A stretch of DNA of 64,000 bases from Hallerella succinigenes (GTDB lineage Bacteria; Fibrobacterota; Fibrobacteria; Fibrobacterales; Fibrobacteraceae). The stretch lies in assembly GCF_002797675.1 (NCBI RefSeq), contig NZ_PGEX01000001.1, positions 2,604,001 to 2,668,000 of the forward strand, written 5' to 3'. A program made the translations under genes and the position numbers. The notes beneath the pieces were generated by a model. It was not told the DNA's origin. It did not search any database and saw nothing but the letters and a program-made list of their open reading frames with translations. Positions 26,062 to 35,271 of this stretch are shown in pieces; within the stretch, counting starts at the first letter, position 1, and every line of letters begins with the position of its first letter.

Positions 26062-27099
26062 TTGGACTGTACGATCGCTCTTGTCGGAGCAGGAGGCTTT
26101 GTCGGCTCGCACCTGCTCTGGGCTCTTTTGGAACGGACTCCGTGGAAAATCCTCGCTGTAGATTTGGATTTTCACCGGCTTCAAAATTTGCGGTCGCAGA
26201 AGGATTCCCGGGTGGAATTCCTATTGGCAGATATTGCCGAACCGCAGATAATCCAAATGGTTTCCCAGTGTGAAATCGTGGTGAACCTTGCGGCGATTTG
26301 CACCCCGAGCCGTTACATGAGTGAAGCGCTCGCAGTCATCGAAAGTAACTTTTCGCATCCCGCGGCCCTTGCCGATGCCTGTGCTAAAACGGGCTCCTGG
26401 CTTGTTTATTTTTCGACGTCGGAAGTTTACGGTAAAACCACTTTGGCGACAGAAGTCCTGGACGAAGATGCTTCGGATTTTATCCAAGGTTCGGTCAAGG
26501 CTTCGCGTTGGTCTTATGCGGTAGCAAAGCAACTTTCCGAACGTTACATCGCTGCGATTCCGAACCTGAAGTATTCGGTGGTGCGACCTTTCAATTTTAT
26601 CGGTCCTTGGATGGACTTTATGCCGGGCGTGGATGGCGATGGCATTCCGCGGGTCCTTGCGAATTTTTCGAGTGCCTTGGTGCAAAACGAGCCGATGGTG
26701 CTTGTGAACGGTGGGGAAGCGAGACGCTCCTTTACATCGATCCATGACGCTGTGGACTTTATGTTCTGTCTTTTTGAAAATCGGGAAAAGGCTTACGGCG
26801 AAGCGTTCAACGTGGGCAATGCAAAGAATGAACTTTCGATTCGCGAGCTTGCCGTTTTGATGCGCCGCATTTATGCTCGCATTCTTTCTGTTCCAGAAGA
26901 AAAACTTTCGCCGTTCAAAGAACTTTCGGGCGAAGCTTATTACGGTGAAGGTTATGAAGATTCCCTGCGCCGCATTCCTTCGGTTAAAAAGTCCAAAAGC
27001 TTGCTCGGCTTTGAAGCCAAGATTCCTTTAGAAGAAGCTTTGGAAGAATCGCTTCGTTGGTTCCATGCGCATTATACTTCGGAGTGTAAACGTTCATGA
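26062..27099 (+). CDS. ArnA-dehydrogenase-like NAD-dependent nucleotide-sugar epimerase/decarboxylase
   Basis: Extended SDR of 345 residues. The NAD motif is GAGGFVGSHL near residue 10 and the catalytic Tyr-x-x-x-Lys lies in WSYAVAKQLSERYI. The whole pattern follows the dehydrogenase half of ArnA (UDP-glucuronate oxidative decarboxylase): AAICTPSRYM, TSEVYGK, RPFNFIGPWMD, and EAYYGEGYEDSLRRIPSVKKSKSLLGFE near the C-terminus. The formyltransferase half is absent. The gene must start at the TTG at 26062, because the glycine-rich motif begins within ten residues and the next ATG is far downstream. It follows the lipoprotein stop by one base and overlaps the GT2 gene by four. A UDP-pentose or keto-pentose product is likely, but the substrate is not proven. 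Confidence 0.8.
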   Translation: MDCTIALVGAGGFVGSHLLWALLERTPWKILAVDLDFHRLQNLRSQKDSRVEFLLADIAEPQIIQMVSQCEIVVNLAAICTPSRYMSEALAVIESNFSHPAALADACAKTGSWLVYFSTSEVYGKTTLATEVLDEDASDFIQGSVKASRWSYAVAKQLSERYIAAIPNLKYSVVRPFNFIGPWMDFMPGVDGDGIPRVLANFSSALVQNEPMVLVNGGEARRSFTSIHDAVDFMFCLFENREKAYGEAFNVGNAKNELSIRELAVLMRRIYARILSVPEEKLSPFKELSGEAYYGEGYEDSLRRIPSVKKSKSLLGFEAKIPLEEALEESLRWFHAHYTSECKRS

Positions 27100-27839
27100 C
27101 CCGTGACCTGTTCCTGTTCATTCCGGCTTACAATGTGGAGCGGGAACTTCTGGATTTATTAAAATCCATTCCGTCTTCCGTTTTGCTGCGCACGGCGGAG
27201 CTTTTGATTGTGAACGATGGGAGCGCCGATAAGACCCTCGCCGTCGCCAAAAAGTTTGCCGATGAAGAAATTCGAACGAGCGTTCGCGTCGAAAGCTTTG
27301 CGAAGAACTCAGGTTATGGCGCGGTCATCAAAACGGGCCTTTTGCGCGCCAAGGAACTAGCCGGACTTTTGAACGTAAAATTTGCCGTTTGCTTACACGG
27401 AGACGGTCAATATCCCGCAAAGTCCATTCTACCGATGATCGAAACGCTCGAAGGATCGGACGCGGTCATTTGCCAGGGATCGCGGCATGCCTTGCAAGGT
27501 GGCCCTCGGGAAGGACGCATGCCGCTTTACAAGTTTCTCGGCGGAAAGCTTTTGACCTTTATTGAAAATTGCGTTTTTATGAACAAGCTCTCGGATCGTC
27601 ACAGCGGCTTGATCGCTTACCGAACCTCTTACTTGAAAAAACTCAACTTGAAAAAGCTCAGCGGTTCGTTCGATATCGATCTTGAAATTTTAGCGACCGC
27701 GGATGCGCAAAAGGAAAAACTTTTGGAAATTCCCATTGAAACGCGCTATGCGGGGGAAGTTTCCAATTTGCGCGTGATACCTTACGGTTTCCGTGTGTTG
27801 CGCGTTGCACTTCGCCGTTTGAGAGGCTTTTATGGTTGA
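27096..27839 (+). CDS. Family 2 glycosyltransferase, dolichol-phosphate-mannose-synthase-like
   Basis: A 247-residue GT-A glycosyltransferase. It has FIPAYNVERELLDLL, LIVNDGSADKT, NSGYGAVIKTGL and the metal-binding HGDGQYP, then DRHSGLIAYR. This is the layout of DPM1/ArnC-type enzymes that move a sugar to a polyprenyl phosphate. There is no C-terminal pair of membrane helices as in ArnC, so it is the soluble DPM1-like form. It overlaps the ArnA-like gene by four bases (ATGA) and the following SDR gene by eight, so the three are tightly coupled. A lipid-linked sugar for envelope decoration is the likely product. Confidence 0.82.
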   Translation: MTRDLFLFIPAYNVERELLDLLKSIPSSVLLRTAELLIVNDGSADKTLAVAKKFADEEIRTSVRVESFAKNSGYGAVIKTGLLRAKELAGLLNVKFAVCLHGDGQYPAKSILPMIETLEGSDAVICQGSRHALQGGPREGRMPLYKFLGGKLLTFIENCVFMNKLSDRHSGLIAYRTSYLKKLNLKKLSGSFDIDLEILATADAQKEKLLEIPIETRYAGEVSNLRVIPYGFRVLRVALRRLRGFYG

Positions 27840-28701
27840 TGTCTTGATTACTGGAGGCGCAGGCGTTGTCGGGTCAAGGCTTTGCCAAAAGTTCCTTTCG
27901 ATGGGACTTTCCGTTCGTGTGCTCACGCTTCCGGGGCAAGGCGAAGTGAAGCGCCTTCCGAAAGAAGTGGAAATTTTTTACGCCGATGTGACGGACCCGA
28001 AAACGCTTTCGTATGCGTTCCAGGGTGTGCATACGGTTTGCCACTTGGCAGCGGTGATTCTTGCGAAGGACCGTTCTGCATTTGAACGCATCAATTATCA
28101 GGGAACAAAGAACGTTCTGCTCGCAAGTAAGTCGGCTGGGGTCAAGCGTTTTTTGCTGGTTTCGAGCATTTCGGTAACGTACCCCGTTTTGACGGATTAT
28201 GGCCTGAGCAAATTGCAGTGCGAGACTTTGGTAAAAAATTTTGGAATTCCGTACACGATTGTACGGCCTACTTTGGTCGTGGAAGAAACCGGCGGTGCGG
28301 AATACATGCTCTTTGTGAAGTATTTGAAAAAGACCCCGATCGTCTTTTTGCCGGGCGGAGGAAAGTGCTTAAAACGCCCTGTTCCAACGGAAGATTTGGT
28401 ATCGGGGATTGTAATGGCGGCGACTTCTCCGAAGGCGCTTGGAAAGATTTACGCCTTGGGTGGCTCCAAAGTGCTTTCGATGGCGGAAATGGCTCGAATT
28501 TCGCTTGAACGTGCAGGCATGCATAAAAAAATTCACAACATTCCGCTGTGGATATGCCATATTTTAGCCACTTTAAAACAGATTTTCATCCCGGGAAGCG
28601 TTTCGGCAAAGCAAGCACTTGCAGGATTTTGGTATAATGCATCACCGGAAATTGCAGATGCGGAAAAGGATCTCGGTTATAAGCCAGGGACTCCTTTTTA
28701 A
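27832..28701 (+). CDS. NAD-dependent epimerase/dehydratase family protein
   Basis: Extended SDR of 289 residues. GGAGVVGSRL binds the cofactor, and the catalytic motif appears as DYGLSKLQCE (Tyr-x-x-x-Lys). The middle section (IVRPTLVVEETGGAEYMLFVKYLKK, then PVPTEDLVSGIVMAA) resembles SDRs acting on nucleotide sugars or sugar-lipid intermediates, but the substrate is not clear. It is the last gene of the three-gene sugar cluster and overlaps the GT2 gene by eight bases. Confidence 0.75.
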   Translation: MVDVLITGGAGVVGSRLCQKFLSMGLSVRVLTLPGQGEVKRLPKEVEIFYADVTDPKTLSYAFQGVHTVCHLAAVILAKDRSAFERINYQGTKNVLLASKSAGVKRFLLVSSISVTYPVLTDYGLSKLQCETLVKNFGIPYTIVRPTLVVEETGGAEYMLFVKYLKKTPIVFLPGGGKCLKRPVPTEDLVSGIVMAATSPKALGKIYALGGSKVLSMAEMARISLERAGMHKKIHNIPLWICHILATLKQIFIPGSVSAKQALAGFWYNASPEIADAEKDLGYKPGTPF

Positions 28702-28765
28702 ACATTATTTTTTGAGCAATTCCAAAAAGAAAAGAATAGTTTAAGGAAATAACAAAGAGGTTTTT

Positions 28766-29932
28766 ATGAATTTGAAGAAATTTTCTTCGGTCGCTTTGAC
28801 GTCGGCAGCGCTCCTTTTCACGGCTTGCGGTAGCGATAGTTCAAGCAGTCCGAACCGCGAATCGGATTCTTCATCTTCGACCGGAACATCATCTTCTTCG
28901 GTAGAAAATGAAAAAGCGGCGGAAATCGATGCTCTTGTGAAAGAAACTCCGAACATGCTTTTGACGAAAAAGGGTGATGCGAACATTTGGCTTGTCGCCG
29001 GTTCCACGGGGCTTTATTCTTTGTGGGCAATTGATACTGCATCCTCGTCGACTTCTTACGCCAATGCTTTGACCAAGGGTGATATTACCACGGGAAAACT
29101 TGAATTCAGCAAGCAGGCGGACGGATTCGTTTATTCCAAGGGCGTTGCGCAGGCGGAAGCCTTTATTGAATGGCTGGAAGACGGCATTACGCTTGAGTTC
29201 TCTGTGGAAGACGACGTTTTGATGGTTTCGATCGACGGCGACAAACCTGTGGCTGTGCAAAAGGCAACGCGCAAGGTGACTTCGGGCTATCTTTCCAAGG
29301 CGGATTCTCTCGTCGGAAAGCAGCTCGAATGGAGCAACGGAGATTCTTCTTCGGTCTACCGCTTCTTTAAGAACGGCGAATATGTGCGCCTCGGATTGGA
29401 TGACGAAAAGAATTCTTTTGAAGCGGGCTATTATGATGTGCATCGTCAGGTTCTTTTGATGAAACCGGTGGAACACACGGGAACCGTGAGCGTCCTGACC
29501 GCTTATACGGCAAAGGTCGATGGCGATACTTATGATTTCGACGATGGACTTGCGCTAAAATCTTATAAGGCATCGACGATGAAGGTTTCTTATCCGGATG
29601 TCGAACTTTTGAAAGCAAACGGCTGGGAATCGAAAAGCAACGATACGCTGCTCTGGACTTTAGACTTGCAAGAAGATAATCGATATCTGATTGAAGGCAA
29701 GACCGGTGTCACGGACAACACGCTCAAAATTCGTCGTAAGGGCAATTGGAGCGTTTACGGCGACTATCTGGTGATGACCGTGGATACTTGCCAGGCGGTT
29801 ACTTCTGTGAAATGCCCGACGGAATACGGACAAATCACGACTCTTTCGGAAGGCGGATTCGAATTTGACAACGTGATTGAAGATCTCGAATACGCCGCCC
29901 CAAAGAAATGGACTCCTGTTATTGAGGAATAA
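28766..29932 (+). CDS. Lipoprotein with poly-serine linker, unknown function
   Basis: A 388-residue lipoprotein with a lipobox at Cys21 (LLFTAC) followed by about 25 residues dominated by Ser, Asp and Glu. The mature part contains strand-rich segments with two similar modules (SLVGKQLEWSNGDSSSVYRFFKNGEYVRL and LLWTLDLQEDNRYLIEGKTG), like lipocalin or META-type small barrels, but no family is recognised. An AAAGAGG site precedes the ATG. The stop region overlaps by 14 bases the end of the convergent hrpB gene, so there is no space for a terminator between them. Confidence 0.7.
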   Translation: MNLKKFSSVALTSAALLFTACGSDSSSSPNRESDSSSSTGTSSSSVENEKAAEIDALVKETPNMLLTKKGDANIWLVAGSTGLYSLWAIDTASSSTSYANALTKGDITTGKLEFSKQADGFVYSKGVAQAEAFIEWLEDGITLEFSVEDDVLMVSIDGDKPVAVQKATRKVTSGYLSKADSLVGKQLEWSNGDSSSVYRFFKNGEYVRLGLDDEKNSFEAGYYDVHRQVLLMKPVEHTGTVSVLTAYTAKVDGDTYDFDDGLALKSYKASTMKVSYPDVELLKANGWESKSNDTLLWTLDLQEDNRYLIEGKTGVTDNTLKIRRKGNWSVYGDYLVMTVDTCQAVTSVKCPTEYGQITTLSEGGFEFDNVIEDLEYAAPKKWTPVIEE

Positions 29933-32426
29933 CCGTTTCTGGCCAGGGATGCTTCGGGTACCTTCCCCGAAGCTCTTTTCGTATCTCGGGGTAAGTGTTC
30001 TTCCAGAAGCCCGTTAAATCCCACGTCTTTTGCGCCGTGCGGAAGTTCGGGGCTAGAATGTCGTAGCGGACTTTGATTTTTCCCTGCGCAATCGTATGTT
30101 CTCCACGCATCTGCATCAAGTCTTCGATGCGGGCAGAGATTTCCACGGGAGCGTCTTCCTCGTAATGGTACCGCGCCTTTTTCCCGTTGGGCAGCACAAG
30201 CGTATCCGGGAACATTTTTTCCATCCAACCGATCATGTTTTCGCCGAAGTATTCCTTCATCTTTTTGCGGAAACGTTCTGCGGTCAGATCGCGCATTAAA
30301 AAGACGCCGTCCATAAAATCTTCGACGACAATGTCCATATCGTCTCCGGACCATTCGGGAAGGGAATATTCGGGGAAGTTCGCCGCGGCGAGCTTCATTT
30401 TGCAAAGAAGGATCTTGTTCGCATCGTCCATCCAAAGGTGAGAAAGACCTTCGCGCTTGTGACGTTCCATCCAGGTGCTACCGGTCAGCGCTTGGAGCTT
30501 TTTTAAAATCTGCGGGGAAGCTTCTTGCGGCTGAATTTCCTTGCGGGAAATTTCAGCGCCGTTGGACGTGCGAATTTCAAGACCGATGTAACGTTCTTGG
30601 CCCGAGCGCCAAAGCAGTTCGTAATGAACTTCGGCATTGTCGTTTTGAAGGAACTTGTCAGGCACTGGCACATAAAGGCTTGCATGCATTTCTGACTTTT
30701 GCGCGGAACTGGTGCGCAGTAAATGAAAGACGAGAATCGCGTTCGCTTCTTGGACGCTTGCCGGCGCAATCGGGAACGTGTCCGTCGGCGTCTTGTAAGC
30801 GCTTCCGCTTTGAATGGCGAGCGCCTGGGGAAAAGCTTTCAAAAGGGCTTGGATGGTCGAATCGGAATCGTTCTGGGTGAAACGGGCTGCGTCTTTTTCT
30901 TTGGCGTGGTCTGCAAGGCGTTTGAAGGTGAGGCGCGTTTCTCGGGCGGTCCGGTTTCCCTTGTGCAAAAGGTCTTCGGCAAGCTCTAGCGCATTCTGCG
31001 GAACACGATCCTTGCCCGAAGACTCTTCGCTGTCGAGAATGGAAAAAAGAGCGAGCGTTTGGTTTGAAATCCGGGAGGCTTCGAGGTAAGCCTTTGCCAA
31101 GGCAAGATCATTCAGCGGAACGTCCAAGGCTTTTTCGCCGAGTGCTGTAATGTTCCCATCGGCGAAAACAAAACCGTTTGCAGCAAGCTCTTTCAAAGCC
31201 TTTGCAGAGAACTTTGCGTCCGGTTCGGTGGGCAGGTGCAGGTCGGTGGGTTGCACACGGGCGATCTTTGCAAGAGCGGCACGTTCCAGAAGAATCGGAC
31301 GCAGATCGCTCTTTTGCACTTCGGGAACGATTCCCTTGGGAAAGAAAGTCTCTTCGCGGCTGCTCCACAGTCGAATGCAAACGCCTTTTTGTGTACGGCC
31401 TGCACGACCGGTGCGCTGTACCGCATTCTGCAAACTGATGCGGCTGAGCTTTAACAGATTTTTGTTCTGCAGCGCATTGAATTCCGTGGTGCGTTCAAGG
31501 CCCGAATCGATTACGCCTGTGACGCTCGGAATCGTTAAGCTTGTTTCGGCGATGTTTGTCGAAAGGATTACGCGCGGTGCATCGGTACTTGCAAAAATTT
31601 CTCGTTCGACGGATTTATCTTGCCCTCCGTAGAGCTCGTAAATCGAAAGCTTGCCGTAACCGTAGACTTCGTCCAGGTGACGGTGTACGGTTGAAATTTC
31701 GCCCTTACCCGGTAAAAAGACGAGGGTCGTTCCCCAGACACCGTTTCGTTCCAAAGTGCGCAGTGCCTTTTCCACGTTCTTTGCAAGGGGAGTGCCTGCG
31801 GGGGAGTCCTGGTTCAAAATCTGCACGGGGAATCCCGGACGTCCGACCTTTAAGCAGGGGACCTGTAATATATTTTCGAGTTCTTCGCGGTTCAGCTCTG
31901 CCGAAAGAACAGCGATCTTCGGCACGAACGCTCTGTCTTTTGCGGACTGTTGCATCGCCAAAAAGTAGGCGAGTAAAAGGTCCATTTCGGCACGGCGCTC
32001 GTGGAATTCATCGAAGACAATCCAGTCAAAATGTTCGGGCTTGTGCAGCTCGGACTGGAGAAAATTCCCGTAGGTGGTAAAAAGGATCTGCGTCTTATCG
32101 CTGACGGCGCTTTCAAACCGGATCTTGTAGCCGATGGTAGAACCTTCCGGTGCGCCGGAAAGTTTTGCCAGGTAGCCGGAAAGGCTTGTAGCGGCAAGAC
32201 GTCTCGGTTCAAGGACCGCGACTTTGGCTGTGCCGTTCTTTTCGGAAGCGAGCAGCCATGGGACAAGAGTCGATTTACCGGAACCGGTCGGGGCGGTCAA
32301 AAGAATGTTTTGACCCTTGGCGATTTCGGCGCGGATGGCTTCTGCGCTTTCGTAAAGAGGAAGCGAGTGAAAAGCGGAATTAAGCACGCGGGAAGCGGAG
32401 ATGTTCGGCAGTCGCCTTGTCCGCAT
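29919..32426 (-). CDS. hrpB: ATP-dependent RNA helicase HrpB
   Basis: A DExH-box helicase of up to 835 residues. Motif I is APTGSGKST, motif II is DEFHERR, motif III is SAEL, motif V is STNIAETSLTIPSV and motif VI is QRTGRAGR; the HA2 and HrpB C-terminal domains follow. HrpB is widespread in Gram-negative bacteria, but its cellular role is not firmly known. Two starts are possible: ATG 32426, which overlaps the preceding gene by 47 bases, and GTG 32387, which overlaps it by eight. The protein after the GTG (VLNSAFHSLPLYES) matches the usual HrpB beginning better, so the first 13 residues may not be translated. Neither start has a strong ribosome binding site. Confidence 0.88.
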   Translation of the reverse strand: MRTRRLPNISASRVLNSAFHSLPLYESAEAIRAEIAKGQNILLTAPTGSGKSTLVPWLLASEKNGTAKVAVLEPRRLAATSLSGYLAKLSGAPEGSTIGYKIRFESAVSDKTQILFTTYGNFLQSELHKPEHFDWIVFDEFHERRAEMDLLLAYFLAMQQSAKDRAFVPKIAVLSAELNREELENILQVPCLKVGRPGFPVQILNQDSPAGTPLAKNVEKALRTLERNGVWGTTLVFLPGKGEISTVHRHLDEVYGYGKLSIYELYGGQDKSVEREIFASTDAPRVILSTNIAETSLTIPSVTGVIDSGLERTTEFNALQNKNLLKLSRISLQNAVQRTGRAGRTQKGVCIRLWSSREETFFPKGIVPEVQKSDLRPILLERAALAKIARVQPTDLHLPTEPDAKFSAKALKELAANGFVFADGNITALGEKALDVPLNDLALAKAYLEASRISNQTLALFSILDSEESSGKDRVPQNALELAEDLLHKGNRTARETRLTFKRLADHAKEKDAARFTQNDSDSTIQALLKAFPQALAIQSGSAYKTPTDTFPIAPASVQEANAILVFHLLRTSSAQKSEMHASLYVPVPDKFLQNDNAEVHYELLWRSGQERYIGLEIRTSNGAEISRKEIQPQEASPQILKKLQALTGSTWMERHKREGLSHLWMDDANKILLCKMKLAAANFPEYSLPEWSGDDMDIVVEDFMDGVFLMRDLTAERFRKKMKEYFGENMIGWMEKMFPDTLVLPNGKKARYHYEEDAPVEISARIEDLMQMRGEHTIAQGKIKVRYDILAPNFRTAQKTWDLTGFWKNTYPEIRKELRGRYPKHPWPETVIPQ

Positions 32427-32850
32427 ACGGCCAGTGGCTGTTCTTTGCCTGTCTGTCGAAGAGAAGGTTCTGGAGACGGCGCTGCAGACCCGCTTCTGAC
32501 TTGCAGAAGAAGTAGACGACCTTGTCTTCCTTGGCGATGTAGAAGGAAGCAGCCTTGTACTTTGCCTTGTAGGCGGTACGGAAGGTCATGATGTCTTGCT
32601 TCTTCGGTATCACGCGGCCATTCTTGATTTCGCAGATGACGTCTGCGTCCTTCATCATGGCCTGACCTTTCTGGCGCACAAATTCCAGGTTCGGAGCGGT
32701 GTTTTTCTTGATGGTGTTCAAATCAAAGGCTCCACCACCTTCTTTTATGACGCGACGCACGGCACGGATCACGGCGACAATCGCGACCACGACGAAGATA
32801 ATCAGGATGAGCCACCAGTAATTGGCAAAAAATTCAGCAACTTGGGACAT
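32380..32850 (-). CDS. Small single-pass membrane protein, unknown
   Basis: A 156-residue protein with one strong N-terminal membrane segment (YWWLILIIFVVVAIVAVI, residues 11-28) followed by a basic RAVRRV, which should leave the rest in the cytoplasm. The soluble part (FRTAYKAKYKAASFYIAKEDKVVYFFCKSEAGLQRRLQNLLFD) has mixed alpha/beta character and no recognised motif. It is upstream of hrpB and overlaps it. It is divergent from speA across about 120 bases. Confidence 0.65.
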   Translation of the reverse strand: MSQVAEFFANYWWLILIIFVVVAIVAVIRAVRRVIKEGGGAFDLNTIKKNTAPNLEFVRQKGQAMMKDADVICEIKNGRVIPKKQDIMTFRTAYKAKYKAASFYIAKEDKVVYFFCKSEAGLQRRLQNLLFDRQAKNSHWPYADKATAEHLRFPRA

Positions 32851-32973
32851 ATAGCCTCATCTATGTAAAAACTGTTTTGGAAGATAGAAAAAGAATTCGG
32901 AGCCCTTAAATCGGAGAGTGAAAATTTCTATCGTTTTTGGAAATTTCACAACCTAAAGAGGTACTCAGACGAA

Positions 32974-34872
32974 ATGAAAAATTGGCGTATCGACGATTCC
33001 CGCGATCTTTACAACGTCCGCGGGTGGGGCATCAATTACTTCGACATTAACGAAGAAGGCCACGCAACGGTGAGCCCGCTTCGCGACAAAGGTCCGGCAA
33101 TTGATCTTTATAAGTTGGTGCAGGAACTCGATCTTCGAGACATGCCGGCTCCGGTGCTTGTCCGCTTCCCGGACATCCTCGATATGCGCATTGAAAAAAT
33201 CAATGAGTGCTTCAACAAGTCGATTCAGGAATACGGTTATCACGGTTCTTTTTACGACGTGTTCCCGATCAAGGTGAACCAACAGCGCGCGGTTTTGGAA
33301 GAAGTCGTTCGCCACGGAAAAAAGTTTAACATCGGACTCGAAGCCGGTTCCAAGCCGGAACTTCACGCTGTCCTTGCCAACATGGACAATCCGAATTCGC
33401 TCATCATCTGCAACGGCTACAAGGACGAAGACTTTATTGAACTCGCCCTCCTCGCTCAGAAGATGGGGAAGAATGTGTTTGTCGTCGTCGAAAAGATGAA
33501 CGAACTTCCGATGATCATCGAAATTTCTCGTCGCATCGGAGTCAAGCCGAACATCGGTCTTCGCATTAAGCTCGCTTCGAGCGGTCAGGGCAAGTGGGAA
33601 GAATCCGGTGGATACCACAGCAAGTTCGGCCTTTCGAGTTCGGACCTTCTTTGCGCCATGGAAATCATTCGCAAGGAAAAGATGTGCGACTGCGTGAAGC
33701 TCATCCACTGCCATCTCGGCAGCCAGATTACGAACATTCGCAAGATCAAGGCGGGCCTTCGTGAAATCTCCGAATTTTACGCACAACTGAAGCAGCTCGG
33801 CATGGGCGTCGAATTTGTGGACGTCGGAGGCGGTCTGGGCGTGGACTATGACGGTAGCCGCAGTGCCGCAACCGGTTCTGTGAACTATTCTATCCAGGAA
33901 TACGCAAATGACATTGTGTATTCGATTTATGAAACTTGCGAAAAGTTCAATCTTCCGCATCCGAACGTGATTGCTGAAACGGGCCGCGCCCTTTCTGCGC
34001 ATCATTCCGTACTCGTGTTTAACGTTCTCGAAGCGGCAGGCCCTGCATTCTATGAAGAAGCGGAAATTGAAATCCCGGAAGATGCAGCCGATTGCATCAA
34101 GGATCTTTACAGCATTCTCAAGTGCTTGAACGTAAAGAACCTGCTTGAAAACTGGCACGATGCCATGCAGATTAACGATGATGTTCTTTCCGGATTCCGC
34201 GTGGGAACGGTCGACCTGCAGACGCGCGCCCTTTCGGAACGCTTGTTCTGGAGCGTTGCGCGCAAGGTTTGCGAACTTTCGACGGAACTGCGCCATTCCC
34301 CGGCTGAACTTTCGGAACTTCCGCGTTTGCTTGCCCGCAAGTACTTTTGCAACTTTTCGCTCTTCCAGAGCCTTCCGGACAGCTGGGCGATTGACCAGAT
34401 CTTCCCGATCATGCCGATCCAGCGCTTGAACGAAGCTCCGACGGTGGATGCGACGCTTCAGGATATCACCTGCGACTCCGACGGTAAAATTGACATGTTC
34501 GTGAGCGGGGAAGGCGTCGTGAGAACGCTTCCGGTGCATCCGTTAAAGGCTGGTGAACCGTATTATTTGGCGGTTTACCTCGTCGGTGCTTACCAGGAAA
34601 TCCTCGGTGACTTGCACAACCTTTTTGGCGATACGAATGCTGTGCATGTGGTCTGCGACGGAAACGGCTACCGTATCGATCAGATGATTGACGGCGAATC
34701 CGTGGAAGATGTTCTCGACTACGTGAACTTTAGCGATAAGGCTCTCGTGCGCACCATGGAAAACTGGGTTTCGAGTTCCGTGAAGGAAGGCAAGATTACT
34801 TTGCAGGAAGGCAAGGAATTCTTGAACATTTACCGTTCGGGACTTTATGGCTATACGTACTTGGAAGAGTAG
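32974..34872 (+). CDS. speA: Biosynthetic arginine decarboxylase
   Basis: PLP enzyme of 632 residues converting arginine to agmatine, the first step of putrescine synthesis by the SpeA route. The fold-III PLP lysine is Lys100 in YDVFPIKVNQQ. Further conserved blocks are GLEAGSKPEL, IHCHLGSQITNI, DVGGGLGVDYDGS and AETGRALSAHHSVLVF, and the C-terminal CDGNGYRID. Length and order match SpeA rather than ornithine decarboxylases of about 400 residues. It is transcribed alone and followed by a hairpin at 34898-34922. Confidence 0.95.
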   Translation: MKNWRIDDSRDLYNVRGWGINYFDINEEGHATVSPLRDKGPAIDLYKLVQELDLRDMPAPVLVRFPDILDMRIEKINECFNKSIQEYGYHGSFYDVFPIKVNQQRAVLEEVVRHGKKFNIGLEAGSKPELHAVLANMDNPNSLIICNGYKDEDFIELALLAQKMGKNVFVVVEKMNELPMIIEISRRIGVKPNIGLRIKLASSGQGKWEESGGYHSKFGLSSSDLLCAMEIIRKEKMCDCVKLIHCHLGSQITNIRKIKAGLREISEFYAQLKQLGMGVEFVDVGGGLGVDYDGSRSAATGSVNYSIQEYANDIVYSIYETCEKFNLPHPNVIAETGRALSAHHSVLVFNVLEAAGPAFYEEAEIEIPEDAADCIKDLYSILKCLNVKNLLENWHDAMQINDDVLSGFRVGTVDLQTRALSERLFWSVARKVCELSTELRHSPAELSELPRLLARKYFCNFSLFQSLPDSWAIDQIFPIMPIQRLNEAPTVDATLQDITCDSDGKIDMFVSGEGVVRTLPVHPLKAGEPYYLAVYLVGAYQEILGDLHNLFGDTNAVHVVCDGNGYRIDQMIDGESVEDVLDYVNFSDKALVRTMENWVSSSVKEGKITLQEGKEFLNIYRSGLYGYTYLEE

Positions 34873-34897
34873 GCTTATTCCTTCCACCTGCGATTCG

Positions 34898-34922
34898 ACG
34901 TGAGGGGAGGCTTCCCTCACGT
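34898..34922 (+). terminator. Terminator-like hairpin after speA
   Basis: A nine-base stem (ACGTGAGGG at 34898-34906 with CCCTCACGT at 34914-34922) and a seven-base loop, starting 26 bases after the speA stop. Only a short T stretch follows, so termination strength is uncertain. Confidence 0.6.
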
Positions 34923-34924
34923 TT

Positions 34925-35191
34925 CATCAAAATCATCACCGGCATCCGCAGGTGCGGCAAGTCGGTCGCTCTTTCGCTGATTTGTTTAACTCCATTCGCG
35001 CCCACGACGGTTTTTTCGACTTGACGCACCATCTGGAGAATGTTGTTTACGATGAACTCCTGTATAGGGGATATTCTCTGAGCGTCTATTCAGGAAAGCA
35101 AGAAATGGGTGCGTTTGCCGACATCGACTATTTCACTTGTACCGTCAGGCACATCAAGCTATGGGACTTCTTGGAAATGGACGATTTATAG
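34925..35191 (+). pseudogene. Remnant of a P-loop ATPase (AAA_14/DUF4143-type)
   Basis: The start reads KIITGIRRCGKS, the Walker A opening of the ATP-binding family that ends in DUF4143. It then changes frame within a few codons to a C-terminal piece: THHLENVVYDELLYRGYSLSVYSGK, then FADIDYF. About 300 residues between the P-loop and the C-terminal domain are missing, so this is a deletion remnant. The open frame from GTG 34952 to 35191 is what is left and should not be taken as a gene. Confidence 0.7.
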
Positions 35192-35244
35192 CTTTTCAGC
35201 CGGGCAGCAAATAGGGGAGGCTCCCTATTGACAACTTGTCAATA

Positions 35245-35271
35245 GAATCTCCTTTAAGGAGGTTCTTTTTT
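35245..35271 (+). terminator. Rho-independent terminator
   Basis: An eight-base stem (GAATCTCC at 35245-35252 with GGAGGTTC at 35258-35265, one wobble pair) and a five-base loop, followed by six T. A second small hairpin (CTATTGACA with GTCAATAG) lies just before it. It closes transcription from the ATPase remnant side, ahead of the etf operon. Confidence 0.75.

Noticed and set aside
32965-34539. Antisense frame of 524 codons across speA
   Set aside because: SpeA motifs and reading context on the plus strand are unambiguous; the antisense product has no recognisable domain.
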